Source of the DNA: Breoghania sp. L-A4
GTDB lineage: Bacteria; Pseudomonadota; Alphaproteobacteria; Rhizobiales; Stappiaceae
NCBI RefSeq assembly: GCF_003432385.1
Contig: NZ_CP031841.1
Location: forward strand, 4,428,165 to 4,492,164
Length of the DNA stretch: 64,000 nt
Reading direction: 5' to 3'
The translations under genes and the position numbers were made by a program. Positions 26,353-35,542 of this stretch are shown piece after piece; positions within the stretch are counted from its first letter, which is position 1; each line of letters starts with the position of its first letter. A model generated the notes under the pieces. It did no database searches. It worked only from the letters and a program-made list of their open reading frames with translations, and was not told where the DNA came from.

Positions 26353-27261
26353 CTACAAGCGGCTCAGGATCTGAAACACGCGCGCGGCGCCATCATCGCT
26401 CGCGCCGCCGCCGTAGGCGCGCGACGCGGTCAGCCGCCGATCGGCCTGTTCAGTCCGATCGGTGAACGGATCGCGCCCGGCTGGCGATAAAGGCGCGTCG
26501 CCGAATCCGACCAACTCGCCCGTGGCCGCGAAAACCGGTGCGCTGGTCTCCGCCCGATCCCCGCCGAAGATACCCGGTGACGATCCCGTACCCCCGACAT
26601 CCGGCCGCTCGCCACGCGCCGCGTAGAATTGCGCCGCGCGGGCCTGTTCGGTCTGTCCGCGTCCGCTGTCGTCTGCCGCGGCGAAGGAGTCCCCGGCGGG
26701 TTCGGGCGCGCGGACCGCGTCCTGCGCGTCACCCGCAGGCGCACTGTCGCCGGGCGGCTGCGTCTCCTCACCGCCGCGTTCCGCCTCCCGCACCTTGCGG
26801 GCCTCGGCCTGGGCGGCGATGAGCGTCTGGCGCGCCGCCGCGGCAACCCGCTGGTCCTGCGGCGACGGATCGGCGGGGGCGAGCGCCGCGCGGATGACGA
26901 CCTGCATCTTGCGCGCGGTGGCCTCCGGCGTGCTCTCCGCGGATGTGTCGATGGCCACCTCGCCGCCGACCGCATAGGATTTTCCGTCCGGCCCGCGCTG
27001 CATCTCGTAGGACGGCGAGCCGGCATGGCCGCCGCCGGCCGCCGCGTGGGCGTTTTCGTGCGCGCGCACCTCCGCGTCGCGCTTGCGCAGGTCGGAGACC
27101 TGCTTCTTTTCCTCCGCGCTGAGCTCCTCGACGGCGCCGACGGCCGACCGCCCATCCGTTTCCGCCGCCGGAGCGCCGCGCGGCTGGGCCGCATCGCGCG
27201 CGCCGATGCTGGCCCGTTGATAGGCCTGAGCCGCAGAGAAGGGTCCGATCGAGACTGCCAT
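26353..27261 (-). CDS. CJM1_0395-type (SprA-related) putative metalloprotease protein
   Basis: A 302-residue protein. The conserved core spans about residues 45-160: [20 protein letters not shown], then [15 protein letters not shown], then [21 protein letters not shown], then [23 protein letters not shown]. This is the signature of the CJM1_0395/SprA-related family, which is named a putative metalloprotease although its activity is untested. The C-terminal half is low-complexity, rich in Glu, Ala, Gly and Pro, and poorly conserved. The first true ATG is at 27261; a TTG five codons earlier is possible. Confidence 0.8.
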   Translation of the reverse strand: MAVSIGPFSAAQAYQRASIGARDAAQPRGAPAAETDGRSAVGAVEELSAEEKKQVSDLRKRDAEVRAHENAHAAAGGGHAGSPSYEMQRGPDGKSYAVGGEVAIDTSAESTPEATARKMQVVIRAALAPADPSPQDQRVAAAARQTLIAAQAEARKVREAERGGEETQPPGDSAPAGDAQDAVRAPEPAGDSFAAADDSGRGQTEQARAAQFYAARGERPDVGGTGSSPGIFGGDRAETSAPVFAATGELVGFGDAPLSPAGRDPFTDRTEQADRRLTASRAYGGGASDDGAARVFQILSRL

Positions 27262-27502
27262 GGTGGGCCGATTCAAGCCGACAGGCTTCGACAGGCGGTT
27301 AACAGACGGCCTGCGGACCGCTCATATTTTCGTGACAGAACCGCGCGGGTTTTCCCGTATGCGCCGCCTTTGCGGGTCGCGCGCATCACCGCCAGGCGGG
27401 CGCGACGACGCGTCGCTGCGTCATCGTGGCGGCGTCCGCCCCATTGCAAGACGGCGCGCGAATGCGCAGGGTAGAGGGACACAGAAAAGCGGCAGGATCA
27501 CC

Positions 27503-28915
27503 ATGTTCGATTTCGACGCGGCCATGCTCGCCCGCCTTCAATTCGCCTTCACGGTCAGCTTCCACATCATCTTTCCCGCCTTCACGATCGGGCTGGCGAG
27601 CTATCTCGCCGTGCTGGAAGCCCTTTGGCTGGCGACGCGGCGGCAGGTGTTCCGCACGCTGTTCGACTACTGGAAAACCATCTTCGCGGTGACCTTCGGC
27701 ATGGGCGTCGTCTCCGGCATCGTCATGAGCTACCAGTTCGGCACCAACTGGAGCGTGTTTTCCGACAAGACCGGCCCGGTGCTGGGTCCGCTGATGGGCT
27801 ACGAGGTGCTTTCGGCGTTTTTCCTGGAGGCCGGCTTCCTCGGCATCATGCTGTTCGGGCTCAAACGCGTCGGCCCGGGGCTGCATTTCTTCGCCACCGT
27901 GATGGTGGCCTTCGGCACCTTCCTCTCCGCCTTCTGGATCCTGTCAGCCAACAGCTGGATGCACACACCGGCCGGCCACGCCATCAATGACGTCGGTCAG
28001 TTCGTGCCCGTCGACTGGTGGGCGGTGATCTTCAATCCCTCGTTTCCCTACCGGCTCGTGCACATGGTGCTGGCCGCCTATCTGACCACCGCCTTCGTGG
28101 TGGGCGCCACCGGCGCCTGGCACCTGCTGAAAAGCCGGCGGATCCCGGGCGACCACGAGGCGGCCAGGGTGATGTTCTCCATGGCCATGTGGATGGCGGC
28201 CATCGTCGCGCCGATCCAGATCGTGGCGGGCGACTTCCACGGACTGAATACGCTGGAGCATCAGCCCGCCAAGATCGCCGCCATGGAAGGGCATTTCGAA
28301 AGTCAAAAGGGCGCGCCGCTGATCCTCTTCGGCCTGCCCGACATGGAGGCGGAGGAGACGAAATACGCCGTCGAGATTCCGAAACTCGGCAGCCTGATCC
28401 TGACCCACGATTGGGAGGGCGAGGTGCAGGGCCTGAAAAACTGGCCTGCGGAGGAGCGCCCCTACGCGCCGCTGGTCTTCTGGAGTTTCCGGATCATGGT
28501 CGCCCTGGGCTTCGCCATGATGGGCCTGGGGCTGTGGAGCCTGTGGCTGCGCTACACCGATCGGCTTTATGACGCGCCGTGGATGCACCGCGCGGCGCTC
28601 GCCATGGGACCGGCGGGCTTCGTCGCGGTGCTCGCGGGCTGGATCACCACCGAGGCCGGCCGTCAGCCCTGGACCGTCTACGGATTGCTGCTCACGCGGG
28701 ATTCGCTCTCGCCGGTGGACGCGCAGGCCGTGGGCGCATCGCTGATCGCCTTCATCTTAGTGTATTTCGCGGTCTTCGGCGCCGGCACCTTCTATCTGCT
28801 GCGGCTGATGCACCGCGCGCCGGATGCGCCGCCCGACGAGCCGGACGCACAGGAAGCGGCGCTCGCCGCGCGCACCGCCGTCTTCCGCGGCGCCAGCAAG
28901 GGAGCCGCGTCATGA
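27503..28915 (+). CDS. cydA: Cytochrome bd-type ubiquinol oxidase subunit I (CioA-like)
   Basis: A 470-residue inner-membrane subunit carrying the haems. Haem ligand regions are visible: the His of SFHIIFPAFTIG near residue 20, the His of YRLVHMVLAAYLTT, and the Met of FWSFRIMVALGF. The quinol-oxidising Q-loop is short, as in the cyanide-insensitive CIO branch, and GRQPWTVYGLLLTRD is the family motif near residue 394. The enzyme reduces oxygen to water using quinol. GGCAGGA precedes the ATG. Its stop overlaps the cydB start by 4 bases (ATGA). Confidence 0.96.
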   Translation: MFDFDAAMLARLQFAFTVSFHIIFPAFTIGLASYLAVLEALWLATRRQVFRTLFDYWKTIFAVTFGMGVVSGIVMSYQFGTNWSVFSDKTGPVLGPLMGYEVLSAFFLEAGFLGIMLFGLKRVGPGLHFFATVMVAFGTFLSAFWILSANSWMHTPAGHAINDVGQFVPVDWWAVIFNPSFPYRLVHMVLAAYLTTAFVVGATGAWHLLKSRRIPGDHEAARVMFSMAMWMAAIVAPIQIVAGDFHGLNTLEHQPAKIAAMEGHFESQKGAPLILFGLPDMEAEETKYAVEIPKLGSLILTHDWEGEVQGLKNWPAEERPYAPLVFWSFRIMVALGFAMMGLGLWSLWLRYTDRLYDAPWMHRAALAMGPAGFVAVLAGWITTEAGRQPWTVYGLLLTRDSLSPVDAQAVGASLIAFILVYFAVFGAGTFYLLRLMHRAPDAPPDEPDAQEAALAARTAVFRGASKGAAS

Positions 28916-29928
28916 TCGACCTCGTCACCGCCAACCTGCCGCTGATCTGGGCCGGGCTGATCGCCTTTGCGGTGCTGGCCTACGTGATGCTCGACGGCTT
29001 CGATCTCGGCGTCGGCATCCTGTTCCCCTTTATCCGCACGCGCGCGGACCGCGACACGGCCATGAACACCGTCGCCCCCATCTGGGACGGCAACGAGACC
29101 TGGCTGGTGCTGGGCGGTGGCGGACTGTTCGCGGTGTTCCCGCTGGCCTATAGCGTGATCATGTCGGCGCTCTACGCGCCCGTCATCGCCATGCTGCTGG
29201 CGCTGGTGTTCCGCGGGGTGGCGTTCGAGTTCCGATGGAAGACCGAACGCGGCCGGTTCCTGTGGGACTGGGCGTTTGCCGGCGGCTCGACGATCGCCGC
29301 CTTCTCGCAGGGCATCATGCTGGGCGCGCTGGTGCAGGGGATTCCGGTGGCCGAGCGTGCCTACGCGGGCGGCTGGTGGGACTGGCTGACGCCGTTCTCC
29401 CTGCTCACCGGCATTGCGGTGGTCATCGGCTACGCGCTTCTGGGCGCGACCTGGCTGGTGCTGAAGACCACGGGACCGCTGCAGCAGCACGCCAACGGCA
29501 TCGCCAAGCTGGCCGCCCTCGGCACCGTGGCGCTGATCGGCGCGGTGAGCCTGATCACCCCGGTGCTCGATCCCCAGTACATGCAGCGCTGGTTCTCCTT
29601 TCCGCAGATCGTCTACGCCTCGCCGGTGCCGATCCTGGTCGCCATCTGCGTCTTCCTGCTGTTCACCGGCCTCAGGCAAGACCGGGATTTCCAGCCCTTC
29701 GCCGCGAGCCTGGGGCTTTTCGCGCTGTCCTACGTGGGCATCGGCATCGGCTTCTATCCGTACATCGTGCCGCATTCGGTGACCATCGAGGCGGCCGCCG
29801 CCCCGCCGATGAGCCTGGGCTTCCTGCTGGCCGGCGCCGTGGTGCTGATTCCGGTGATCCTCGCCTACACCGCCTACGCCTACTGGGTGTTCCGCGGCAA
29901 GGTGACCCGTGAAAGCGGCTACCACTGA
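28912..29928 (+). CDS. cydB: Cytochrome bd-type ubiquinol oxidase subunit II (CioB-like)
   Basis: A 338-residue integral membrane subunit. It opens with LPLIWAGLIAFAVLAYVMLDGFDLGVGILFP, in which the LDGFDLG motif is diagnostic, followed by APIWDGNETWLVLGGGGLFAVFP. Eight to nine helices are predicted. It overlaps cydA by 4 bases, and the downstream DUF2474 peptide starts inside its stop codon, so all three are translated from one message. Confidence 0.96.
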   Translation: MIDLVTANLPLIWAGLIAFAVLAYVMLDGFDLGVGILFPFIRTRADRDTAMNTVAPIWDGNETWLVLGGGGLFAVFPLAYSVIMSALYAPVIAMLLALVFRGVAFEFRWKTERGRFLWDWAFAGGSTIAAFSQGIMLGALVQGIPVAERAYAGGWWDWLTPFSLLTGIAVVIGYALLGATWLVLKTTGPLQQHANGIAKLAALGTVALIGAVSLITPVLDPQYMQRWFSFPQIVYASPVPILVAICVFLLFTGLRQDRDFQPFAASLGLFALSYVGIGIGFYPYIVPHSVTIEAAAAPPMSLGFLLAGAVVLIPVILAYTAYAYWVFRGKVTRESGYH

Positions 29929-30056
29929 TGCCCGAGGACAATCCCTTCCAGCCGCCTCTGCGACGCCGGCTCGCCTGGTTCGCCGGCCTGTGGGCGGCGA
30001 GCGTGCTGACGCTGGCCGCCGTCGCCTTCCTCATCCGCGCCTGGATCGGCGCGTAG
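29928..30056 (+). CDS. DUF2474 small membrane peptide of the bd oxidase operon
   Basis: A 42-residue peptide: a basic stretch LRRRLAWFAGLW, a single membrane helix (about residues 18-38), and the end FLIRAWIGA. This fits DUF2474, a short family found next to CIO-type oxidase genes and analogous in size and position to CydX. Its ATG overlaps the cydB stop (TGATG), which implies strict coupling. It was found by reading the sequence after cydB. It is probably a third, accessory subunit. Confidence 0.82.
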   Translation: MPEDNPFQPPLRRRLAWFAGLWAASVLTLAAVAFLIRAWIGA

Positions 30057-30128
30057 GCCGTCCGCCGCTTCTCTCGCCCGGACCGCTGCGCTATGCTGCC
30101 GGCTCCTTCCCCCCTTGCGGAGATCCCC

Positions 30129-30929
30129 ATGCTGCCAAAGCGCTTCTGGCACGAGATGACCACTTTCGACTTCTCGACCAACGACACCAGCGATTGGATC
30201 GCGGTGCTGCCGGTCGCGGCGATCGAGCAGCACGGCCCGCATCTGCCGGTGGCCACCGACACGGCGATCGCGCAAGGCCAGATCAAACGCGCGCTGGAAC
30301 TGATGCCCGATGATCTGCCGGTCACCTTCCTCCCCGTCCAGGCGGTGGGCAAATCCAACGAGCACATCGACTTTCCCGGCACGCTGACCGCCTCATGGGA
30401 CACGCTGACGAGGATGTGGCTGGAGATCGGCGAGAGCGTGCACCGCGCCGGCATCCGCAAGCTGGTGATCATCAATTCGCACGGCGGCAACGTGCCGATC
30501 ATCGACACGGTGGCGCGCGAGCTGCGGGTGCGCTTCGACATGCTGGTGGTCGGCACGGCCTGGTCGCGCTTCGGCCAGCCCGAGGGCGTGTTTCCGCCGG
30601 ACGAATTCACCTATGGCATCCACGGCGGTGACGTGGAGACCTCGATCATGCTGCACCTGAATCCCGAGCTGGTGCACATGGAGAACGCCGAGGACTTCAA
30701 GTCCGCGCAGACGCATTTCATCCAGGAGTTCAAGCACCTGCGCGCGCACGGTCCGGCGCAGTTCGGCTGGAAGTCGCAAGATCTCGGGTCCAGGGGCACG
30801 GTGGGCAACGCCGCCGCCGCCACCGCCGAGAAGGGCCGCGCCTCGGTCGACCACGCCGCCCAAGGCTTCGTCGAGCTGATGGATGACGTCCACCGCTTCG
30901 ACATGAGCCGGCTGAAGAGCCGGGAGTAG
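30129..30929 (+). CDS. Creatininase family amidohydrolase
   Basis: A 266-residue protein of the creatininase/FAPy-deformylase/MftE superfamily. Metal ligands expected for the fold are visible: Glu-x-His in AAIEQHGPHLPVATDTAIAQG, His in NSHGGNVPIIDT, and the late Glu in HGGDVETSIMLHLNPELV. GGAG precedes the ATG at 30129. The family hydrolyses cyclic amides or formamides (creatinine, FAPy, mycofactocin precursor). The window's other deaminases make a nucleobase-related role plausible, but the exact substrate is open. Confidence 0.9.
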   Translation: MLPKRFWHEMTTFDFSTNDTSDWIAVLPVAAIEQHGPHLPVATDTAIAQGQIKRALELMPDDLPVTFLPVQAVGKSNEHIDFPGTLTASWDTLTRMWLEIGESVHRAGIRKLVIINSHGGNVPIIDTVARELRVRFDMLVVGTAWSRFGQPEGVFPPDEFTYGIHGGDVETSIMLHLNPELVHMENAEDFKSAQTHFIQEFKHLRAHGPAQFGWKSQDLGSRGTVGNAAAATAEKGRASVDHAAQGFVELMDDVHRFDMSRLKSRE

Positions 30930-31223
30930 GCGGGGCTAGCCTCCACCGAACCTCCGAGAGGAGAACCCGGGTCCGACCCGCGACGGGTGGACGCACACCC
31001 TCTCCCATGGGGAGAGGGTGGGGTGAGGGGTGCCAATATCAAGGGATGCCCTTGAAGTTCACATCCCCTTGCATGTTGTTTCCAGCGCAAATCGGCGATG
31101 ATTTGTGCTGGCCGCGTGCGGATGGCCATCCGCACGCGGCCGGATCGACGGGGCCGCGATCCCCTTGGTCGAGACCCGCGGGTGAGCCTGGTCCGCCGAT
31201 CCCTTTGCGCCTGTTCTGAACAG
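30930..31223 (+). ncRNA. IS110 left-end non-coding region; candidate bridge RNA locus
   Basis: Positions 30998-31033 hold half of a composite palindromic repeat (CCTCTCCCATGGGGAGAGGG then TGGGGTGAGGGG). The remainder, about 31040-31223, lies directly before the IS110 recombinase and is highly structured. A perfect 32-base palindrome spans 31110-31141 (outer arm GGCCGCGTGCGGATGG), followed by a GGATCG/CGATCC hairpin near 31143-31164. In IS110-type elements this leader is known to encode the bridge RNA that guides recombination. The RNA itself is inferred, not seen. Confidence 0.5.
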
Positions 31224-32229
31224 ATGATTGGGAGCCAGACCCGCATGCAAGGCCAGATCCAGCCGCAAACACCCGGCGCACAGCCAGTCTACGTCGGCAT
31301 CGACGTCTGTAAAGACCATCTCGACATCCACCTGCATCCCCTCGGGCACGGCCTGAGGCTCGCCAACGACCGCGACGGCGTGAGCCGGCTGAAGCGGTTG
31401 CTGGCCCGACACGACGTCGCGCGCGTCGTGCTGGAGCCGACGGCCAGCTACCATCGGCTCGTCCACCGCTCGCTGGCCCAGGCTGGCTGGCCGGTGGCGG
31501 TCGTCAACCCGCTGCGCGCGCGGCTGTTCGCCGAAGTCCTCGGCAGCCGCGCCAAGACCGACCGCGTCGACGCGAAAATGCTGGCGATCCTCGGCGCGAC
31601 GCTGGCCCCCCAGGCCACGCCGCCGGCGCCCGAAGCGCTCGAGGAACTGCGGGAGCTGGTGCATGCGCGCGCCGCCGCGACCCAGGAGCGCACCGCGCTC
31701 GCCAACCGGCTGACGGCCAGCCACGTCGCCGTCCTCAAGGCCGAGCTCAGGCGGCTGCTGGCCGGCCTCGACAGGCACATCGCGCGGCTGGCCCGCGAGA
31801 TCGGGCGCCGCATCACCGACGATCCGGGGCTGGCGCGGCGCCAGGCCATCCTCACCTCGATCCCCGGCATCGGCGCCACCGTCGCCGCCGTGCTGATCGC
31901 CGACATGTCCGAGCTCGGCCAGCTCGACCGCCACGCCTGCGCCAGCCTGGCCGGCGTCGCCCCCTCGCCAACGACAGCGGCGACATCCGGGGACCGCGCC
32001 ACATCAGGGGCGGCCGCGCCATGCCCCGCCGCGCGCTCTATTGGGCAGCGCTGTCCGCCGCCAGGTACAATCCCGACCTCGCCGCCTTCTACAAACGCCT
32101 GCGCGACAACGCCAAAAAGCCCAAGGTCGCCCTCACCGCCGTCATGCGAAAGCTCATCATCCTCGCCAACACCCTGCTCAAGGAGGACAGACTGTGGACC
32201 CCAAAACACGCTTGACCTGAAACACAGAT
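31040..32229 (+). mobile_element. IS110-family insertion sequence
   Basis: The element comprises a structured leader and one DEDD recombinase gene. Exact ends are uncertain because IS110 elements lack clear terminal inverted repeats. The right end is placed near 32229 because the following CTCACCCGG...GACCTCTCCCC reads as the second half of the composite repeat seen intact at 10318-10437, while the first half ends near 31035. The element therefore appears to sit inside such a repeat. Confidence 0.7.
31224..32215 (+). CDS. IS110-family recombinase, one frameshift
   Basis: About 330 residues if repaired. The N-terminal RuvC-like DEDD set is visible: Asp27 in YVGIDVCKDHLDIHL, Glu71 in VVLEPTASYH, Asp113 and Asp116 in KTDRVDAKMLA. 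The C-terminal Tnp_20 part has TSIPGIGATVAAVLIADM. The frame breaks near 31965 in CTGGCCGGCGTCGCC-CCCTCGCC. One added T restores the conserved AGVAPFANDSGDIRG, and the rest (MPRRALYWAALSAARYNPDLAAFYKR...) continues to 32215. The catalytic serine region lies after the break. ATG at 31245 is an alternative start. Confidence 0.88.
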
Positions 32230-32323
32230 GCTCACCCGGCGCGTTCGCGCCGACCTCTCCCCATGGGAGAGGTACATTCAAGCGCTGCTCGCCCGGGATG
32301 ACATCGCGTGGGCGAAGAAGCCC
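32216..32323. repeat. Right half of the composite palindromic repeat after the IS
   Basis: CTCACCCGGCGCGTTCGCGCC and GACCTCTCCCCATGGGAGAGG match the right half of the repeat at 10318-10437. A short CGCCCGGGATGACATCG, as in the GTCATCCCGG family, follows at about 32290-32307. Confidence 0.7.
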
Positions 32324-32749
32324 CTACACGTCGAGCCGCATGTGCGGCTGTCCGTTGGAGGTGCGCTCGACGGTGACGCCGTCCTCGGTGAGGACGCAGG
32401 TCACCCGCTTGCGGTAGGCGGAGAAGCTGTCAAACGTCACCACGTCGACGGGCTCGTCGAAATCGAAGGTGACCCGCCGGTGACCGCTGTCGCCCAGCAG
32501 CCGCACGCCGATCACGGTGCCGGTGAAGGGCTGGCCGAGATACCGGCCGCTCACCGTCTCGCCGACGTTCACGGGCCGGGGCTGGTTGCCGACACTGGCG
32601 TGCAGGGTGTTCCAGTCGCGATAGCCATACTGATGCGCCAGCATTTCAAGCGCCCGGCCGTGGTTGACCGGAGCGCCGGTGCCGGTGAGCTCAGCGCGCA
32701 GGCGTCTGGCCTGCAGTTTCAAGGTCTCGATGGAAGGAAGGGTATTCAT
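32324..32749 (-). CDS. Glyoxalase superfamily-related protein (Glyoxalase_8-like)
   Basis: A 141-residue protein. The N-terminal segment SIETLKLQARRLRAELTGTG followed by HGRALEMLAHQYGYRDWNTLHA is the conserved pattern of the small Glyoxalase_8-type proteins. The C-terminal half is a beta-rich region (VTFDFDEPVDVVTFDSFSAYRKRV). The function is not established. ATG at 32749 is chosen because the conserved segment begins there; the longer frame upstream is unconserved. It stands alone next to the IS element. Confidence 0.78.
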   Translation of the reverse strand: MNTLPSIETLKLQARRLRAELTGTGAPVNHGRALEMLAHQYGYRDWNTLHASVGNQPRPVNVGETVSGRYLGQPFTGTVIGVRLLGDSGHRRVTFDFDEPVDVVTFDSFSAYRKRVTCVLTEDGVTVERTSNGQPHMRLDV

Positions 32750-33076
32750 CGCATGCCTCACAAGCGTCTGCATGCGGAAAGCGGACGGTGCTCGCATTGC
32801 CATCGGACCGCATGACGCAGGACATGGATGGGGCCGTTCAAGGAGAGGATTCACCGTGGACCTTCGCCCGCGAGCGGCAGGGCCTCTCACCCGGCGCCAA
32901 GATAGGCACACCCCGTCGGCTTATCAAGAGGGCGCGTGCGGGCGCACCGCAAGCGCGGCATGCGGCTCAAACGTTAACGCCGGAGCGTCTGGTTTCGCCT
33001 AAAAAAGCAAATCCTTAACCAGATCTTTCACGACAATTTTAACGGTTTGCGCCGAGCATCGTCCCCGGGGGCCCTT
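32750..33076. other. Gene-free spacer
   Basis: No gene or clear repeat is seen. It holds the promoters of the two divergent flanking genes. Confidence 0.4.
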
Positions 33077-33505
33077 GTGCCAAAATGGTGTGACGTTTTG
33101 CGAAACCGGACTTATCCCATCGCCGTTGTGCTGGTCTTCGGACTGGCGCTGTCGGGCTGCGCCTCGGTCACCGGCCTGGGCTGGCTCGGCGGCTCGTCGT
33201 CCGCCGTCGCCTACAACGACACGGCCTGGTGCGTGCCGCGCAAGCTGAAGAAGGTGCTCAACCGCGTGGCCGATCGCTACGGCCGGGTGCAGGTGCATTC
33301 GACCAAGCGCTGGTGGCTGGAGAACTGGTGGAAGGGCGGCGCGAAACATTCGATGCACCTGGACTGCCGGGCGGTGGACTTCTCCGTGCGCGGCGACCCC
33401 GCCTCCGTCGTCGCCTTTCTGAAGGCGCAGCGCGACGTGGGCGGCTACAAATATTATCCCGGCGGACACTATCACATCGACAACGGCCGCCGCCGCACGT
33501 GGTGA
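33077..33505 (+). CDS. M15/DUF882-like murein peptidase lipoprotein
   Basis: A 142-residue protein. The signal peptide ends in the lipobox LALSGC, so it is probably lipid-anchored. The zinc-peptidase core is compact: HSTKRWWLENWWKGGAKHSMHLDCRAVDFSV with S-x-H-x2-x-x-A-x-D, and the second site GGYKYYPGGHYHIDNG with HxH. This matches the Peptidase_M15_3 (YcbK-like) group that trims peptidoglycan peptides. The start is uncertain: GTG at 33077 is used, while TTG at 33098 would give a shorter but still functional signal peptide. Confidence 0.83.
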   Translation: MPKWCDVLRNRTYPIAVVLVFGLALSGCASVTGLGWLGGSSSAVAYNDTAWCVPRKLKKVLNRVADRYGRVQVHSTKRWWLENWWKGGAKHSMHLDCRAVDFSVRGDPASVVAFLKAQRDVGGYKYYPGGHYHIDNGRRRTW

Positions 33506-33544
33506 GCGAGAAGCGTCCAGTTCGTCACAGCACGCGCACCACGC

Positions 33545-33685
33545 AAGCTGCCCATCCTTCGAGACGCCGCCTTCGGCGGCTCCTCAGGATGAGGATATCG
33601 TGTCGATTTTCTTGTGAAACCGCCAACCACTCAACCTCATCCTGAGGAACGAGCGGAGCGAGTGTCTCGAAGGATGGGCCACGGT
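33545..33685. repeat. Palindromic intergenic repeat, CTTCGAGACGC family
   Basis: GCAAGCTGCCCATCCTTCGAG... and CTCCTCAGGATGAGG form the left arm; CCTCATCCTGAGGAACGAGC and GTGTCTCGAAGGATGGGCC form the right arm. A diverged relative lies at about 20995-21175. It sits between convergent genes and could act as a bidirectional terminator. Confidence 0.8.
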
Positions 33686-33707
33686 CCAAAGCGCAGCACC
33701 TGTTGTG

Positions 33708-34067
33708 CTACCCCAGCTCGCCGGCTTCCAGGGCGATTTCCCAGCCGGTCTCGTCGAAACCGATGAGATTGCGACCCCTGGCCTCGAGAATCGGCCGCTT
33801 GATCATCGACGGCTCGGCGAGCATCAGCTGGACGGCGGTTTCCGCGTCCGTCACCGCATCCTTGACCTCGTCAGGCTGCTTGCGCCAGGTGGTGCCCTTG
33901 CGGTTCAGCACCGTGCCCCAGCCGAACTCCTCGACGAAGGCGCGCAGCCGCTCCTCGTCGACGCCATCCTTCTTGTAGTTGTGAAAGTCATACGCCAGGC
34001 CCGCGTCGTCGAGCCAGCGCCGCGCCTTCTTGACCGTATCGCAATTGGCGATGCCATAGAGCTTCAT
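33708..34067 (-). CDS. ArsC/Spx family reductase-like protein (YffB-like)
   Basis: A 119-residue thioredoxin-fold protein. The N terminus MKLYGIANCDTVKKARRWLD holds a single redox cysteine (CxxVKKA), as in YffB, rather than the CxxC of Spx or the triad of ArsC. The C-terminal half has IKRPILE near residue 92 and NLIGFDETGWEIAL. These are assigned to the arsenate reductase family but often use glutathione and have no proven arsenate role. The start at 34067 fits the family N terminus. Confidence 0.88.
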   Translation of the reverse strand: MKLYGIANCDTVKKARRWLDDAGLAYDFHNYKKDGVDEERLRAFVEEFGWGTVLNRKGTTWRKQPDEVKDAVTDAETAVQLMLAEPSMIKRPILEARGRNLIGFDETGWEIALEAGELG

Positions 34068-34159
34068 GGCGCGCGTCTCCTCGCATGGGTGTGATGCGCC
34101 CAACAAAGACGAGTCGGCCATCAAAATCCAGTCCCGGAGCGGAAGACGCGCCGGCGAAA

Positions 34160-35542
34160 TCAGCCAACAGCGGCTTTCGGGGGGATGGCATCGCCGGTTT
34201 CGACCAGCTTGCCCGGATTCATCAGCCCGTGCGGATCGGCCTCCGCCTTGAACTCGGGCTGCGGCGCATCGATCCGCTTCCAGCCCGCGCCGTCGAGGCG
34301 GAAGGTGTGCGGATCGGACACGGCGACATCCAGCGCATTGAGCCGGTCGATGATCTTGTAAAGCCGCGTCCGGCCGCTGTAGTGCACCAGCGGCAGACTG
34401 GAACAGGTCGCGTGCCCGAACCGGCGCTGGAATTCCAGATGCAGCAGCACCTCGTCGCCGAACTCCTCCGCCACCTGGTCGATCAGCGCCAGGTTGCGCT
34501 CATGGGGAAAGCGAAGCTGAAGATAGGTGTAGGCCGGCTCGACACGCAGAGCGTGCAAGGTGGTGTGGTTCCAGGTGTATTCATACAGCGGCGGCATGCC
34601 GCCAAGCGCCCGGTAGACCGCGTCCTCGGCGTCCTTCGCGCCGCGCTCGAACACGATCTCGCCGCCAAAATCCGCCGCCAGCTCCGCCATGGCGCCCGCC
34701 TGCGGTTCCGCCACCATGACAATCGCCATGGCCCTGCCGTCCGGCACCAGCGGCGCCAGGCGCTTGATCAGCGGCGCAATGCGCGGATCGAACACGGAGA
34801 CAAGCTTCTTGGCGATCGCATCGGCCGCCGTCAGCGCCTGGCCAAAGGCCGCGGCCTTCGACAGCGAGGGAAAGGTGAGCATGCGCTCGGCCCATGGCTG
34901 GCACGGCGCCAGCGGCATGGTGACCTGCGTGATGATGCCGTTGACCCCGTAGGCGTGGATCACCTTCATCACCTCACGGCCGGAAAGCTGCAACACGCGC
35001 GGCTCTTCCTCGAGCGTCACCACCTCGACGCCGAGCACCGCGCCGGGATCGGACACCTGGCCCCAGGTGCACGAGCCGACGCCGGCCGCGCCGCCGGCGA
35101 GGAAGCCGCCGATGGTCGCGGCCTTGCGGGTGGAGGGGTGCATGCGCAACTCCCAGCCCGTGGGCTTGAGCGCGCGGTCGATCTCCAGCATGGTCGCGCC
35201 GGCCTCGATGACGGCGGAGCCGGGCGCTGAGCCGAGCACCTTGTCCATGCCGGCCATGTCGATGACGACACCGCGCTGCAGGGGCACGGCCTGGCCGTAG
35301 TTGCCGGTGCCGCCGCCGCGGAGCGTAACGGGAATCCGATGGCGCGCGGCGGCCGCCGCGACACGGATCACATCGTCCTTGTCGCGCGGGCGAACCACCA
35401 GATCGGCGACCTTGCCCTCGAGCTCACCGCGCAGAATTGGCGAGAACCAGAAGAAATCCCGGCTCTTGATGCGCACGCTCGCGGCGTCATCCATCCGCGG
35501 AATGTCGCCCAGCGCATCGCAGAACGCGTTCAAATCATTCAT
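34160..35542 (-). CDS. FAD-binding oxidase, GlcD-like, intact paralogue
   Basis: A 460-residue PCMH-type oxidase. The FAD-binding core VTLRGGGTGNYGQAVPLQRG lies near residue 78 and GGFLAGGAAGVGSCTWGQ near 150. The C-terminal LEFQRRFGHATCSSLPLVHYSGRT and EADPHGLMNPGKLV match the repaired ends of the frameshifted paralogue at 10459-11875. Substrates of this GlcD branch are 2-hydroxyacids or similar. The gene stands alone, facing the YffB-like gene; no deaminase or transporter accompanies it here, unlike its paralogue. Confidence 0.88.
   Translation of the reverse strand: MNDLNAFCDALGDIPRMDDAASVRIKSRDFFWFSPILRGELEGKVADLVVRPRDKDDVIRVAAAAARHRIPVTLRGGGTGNYGQAVPLQRGVVIDMAGMDKVLGSAPGSAVIEAGATMLEIDRALKPTGWELRMHPSTRKAATIGGFLAGGAAGVGSCTWGQVSDPGAVLGVEVVTLEEEPRVLQLSGREVMKVIHAYGVNGIITQVTMPLAPCQPWAERMLTFPSLSKAAAFGQALTAADAIAKKLVSVFDPRIAPLIKRLAPLVPDGRAMAIVMVAEPQAGAMAELAADFGGEIVFERGAKDAEDAVYRALGGMPPLYEYTWNHTTLHALRVEPAYTYLQLRFPHERNLALIDQVAEEFGDEVLLHLEFQRRFGHATCSSLPLVHYSGRTRLYKIIDRLNALDVAVSDPHTFRLDGAGWKRIDAPQPEFKAEADPHGLMNPGKLVETGDAIPPKAAVG

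Noticed and set aside
33229-33645. Frame over the M15 peptidase and the following repeat
   Set aside because: It runs through a palindromic intergenic repeat and lacks a domain; the lipoprotein frame explains the region.
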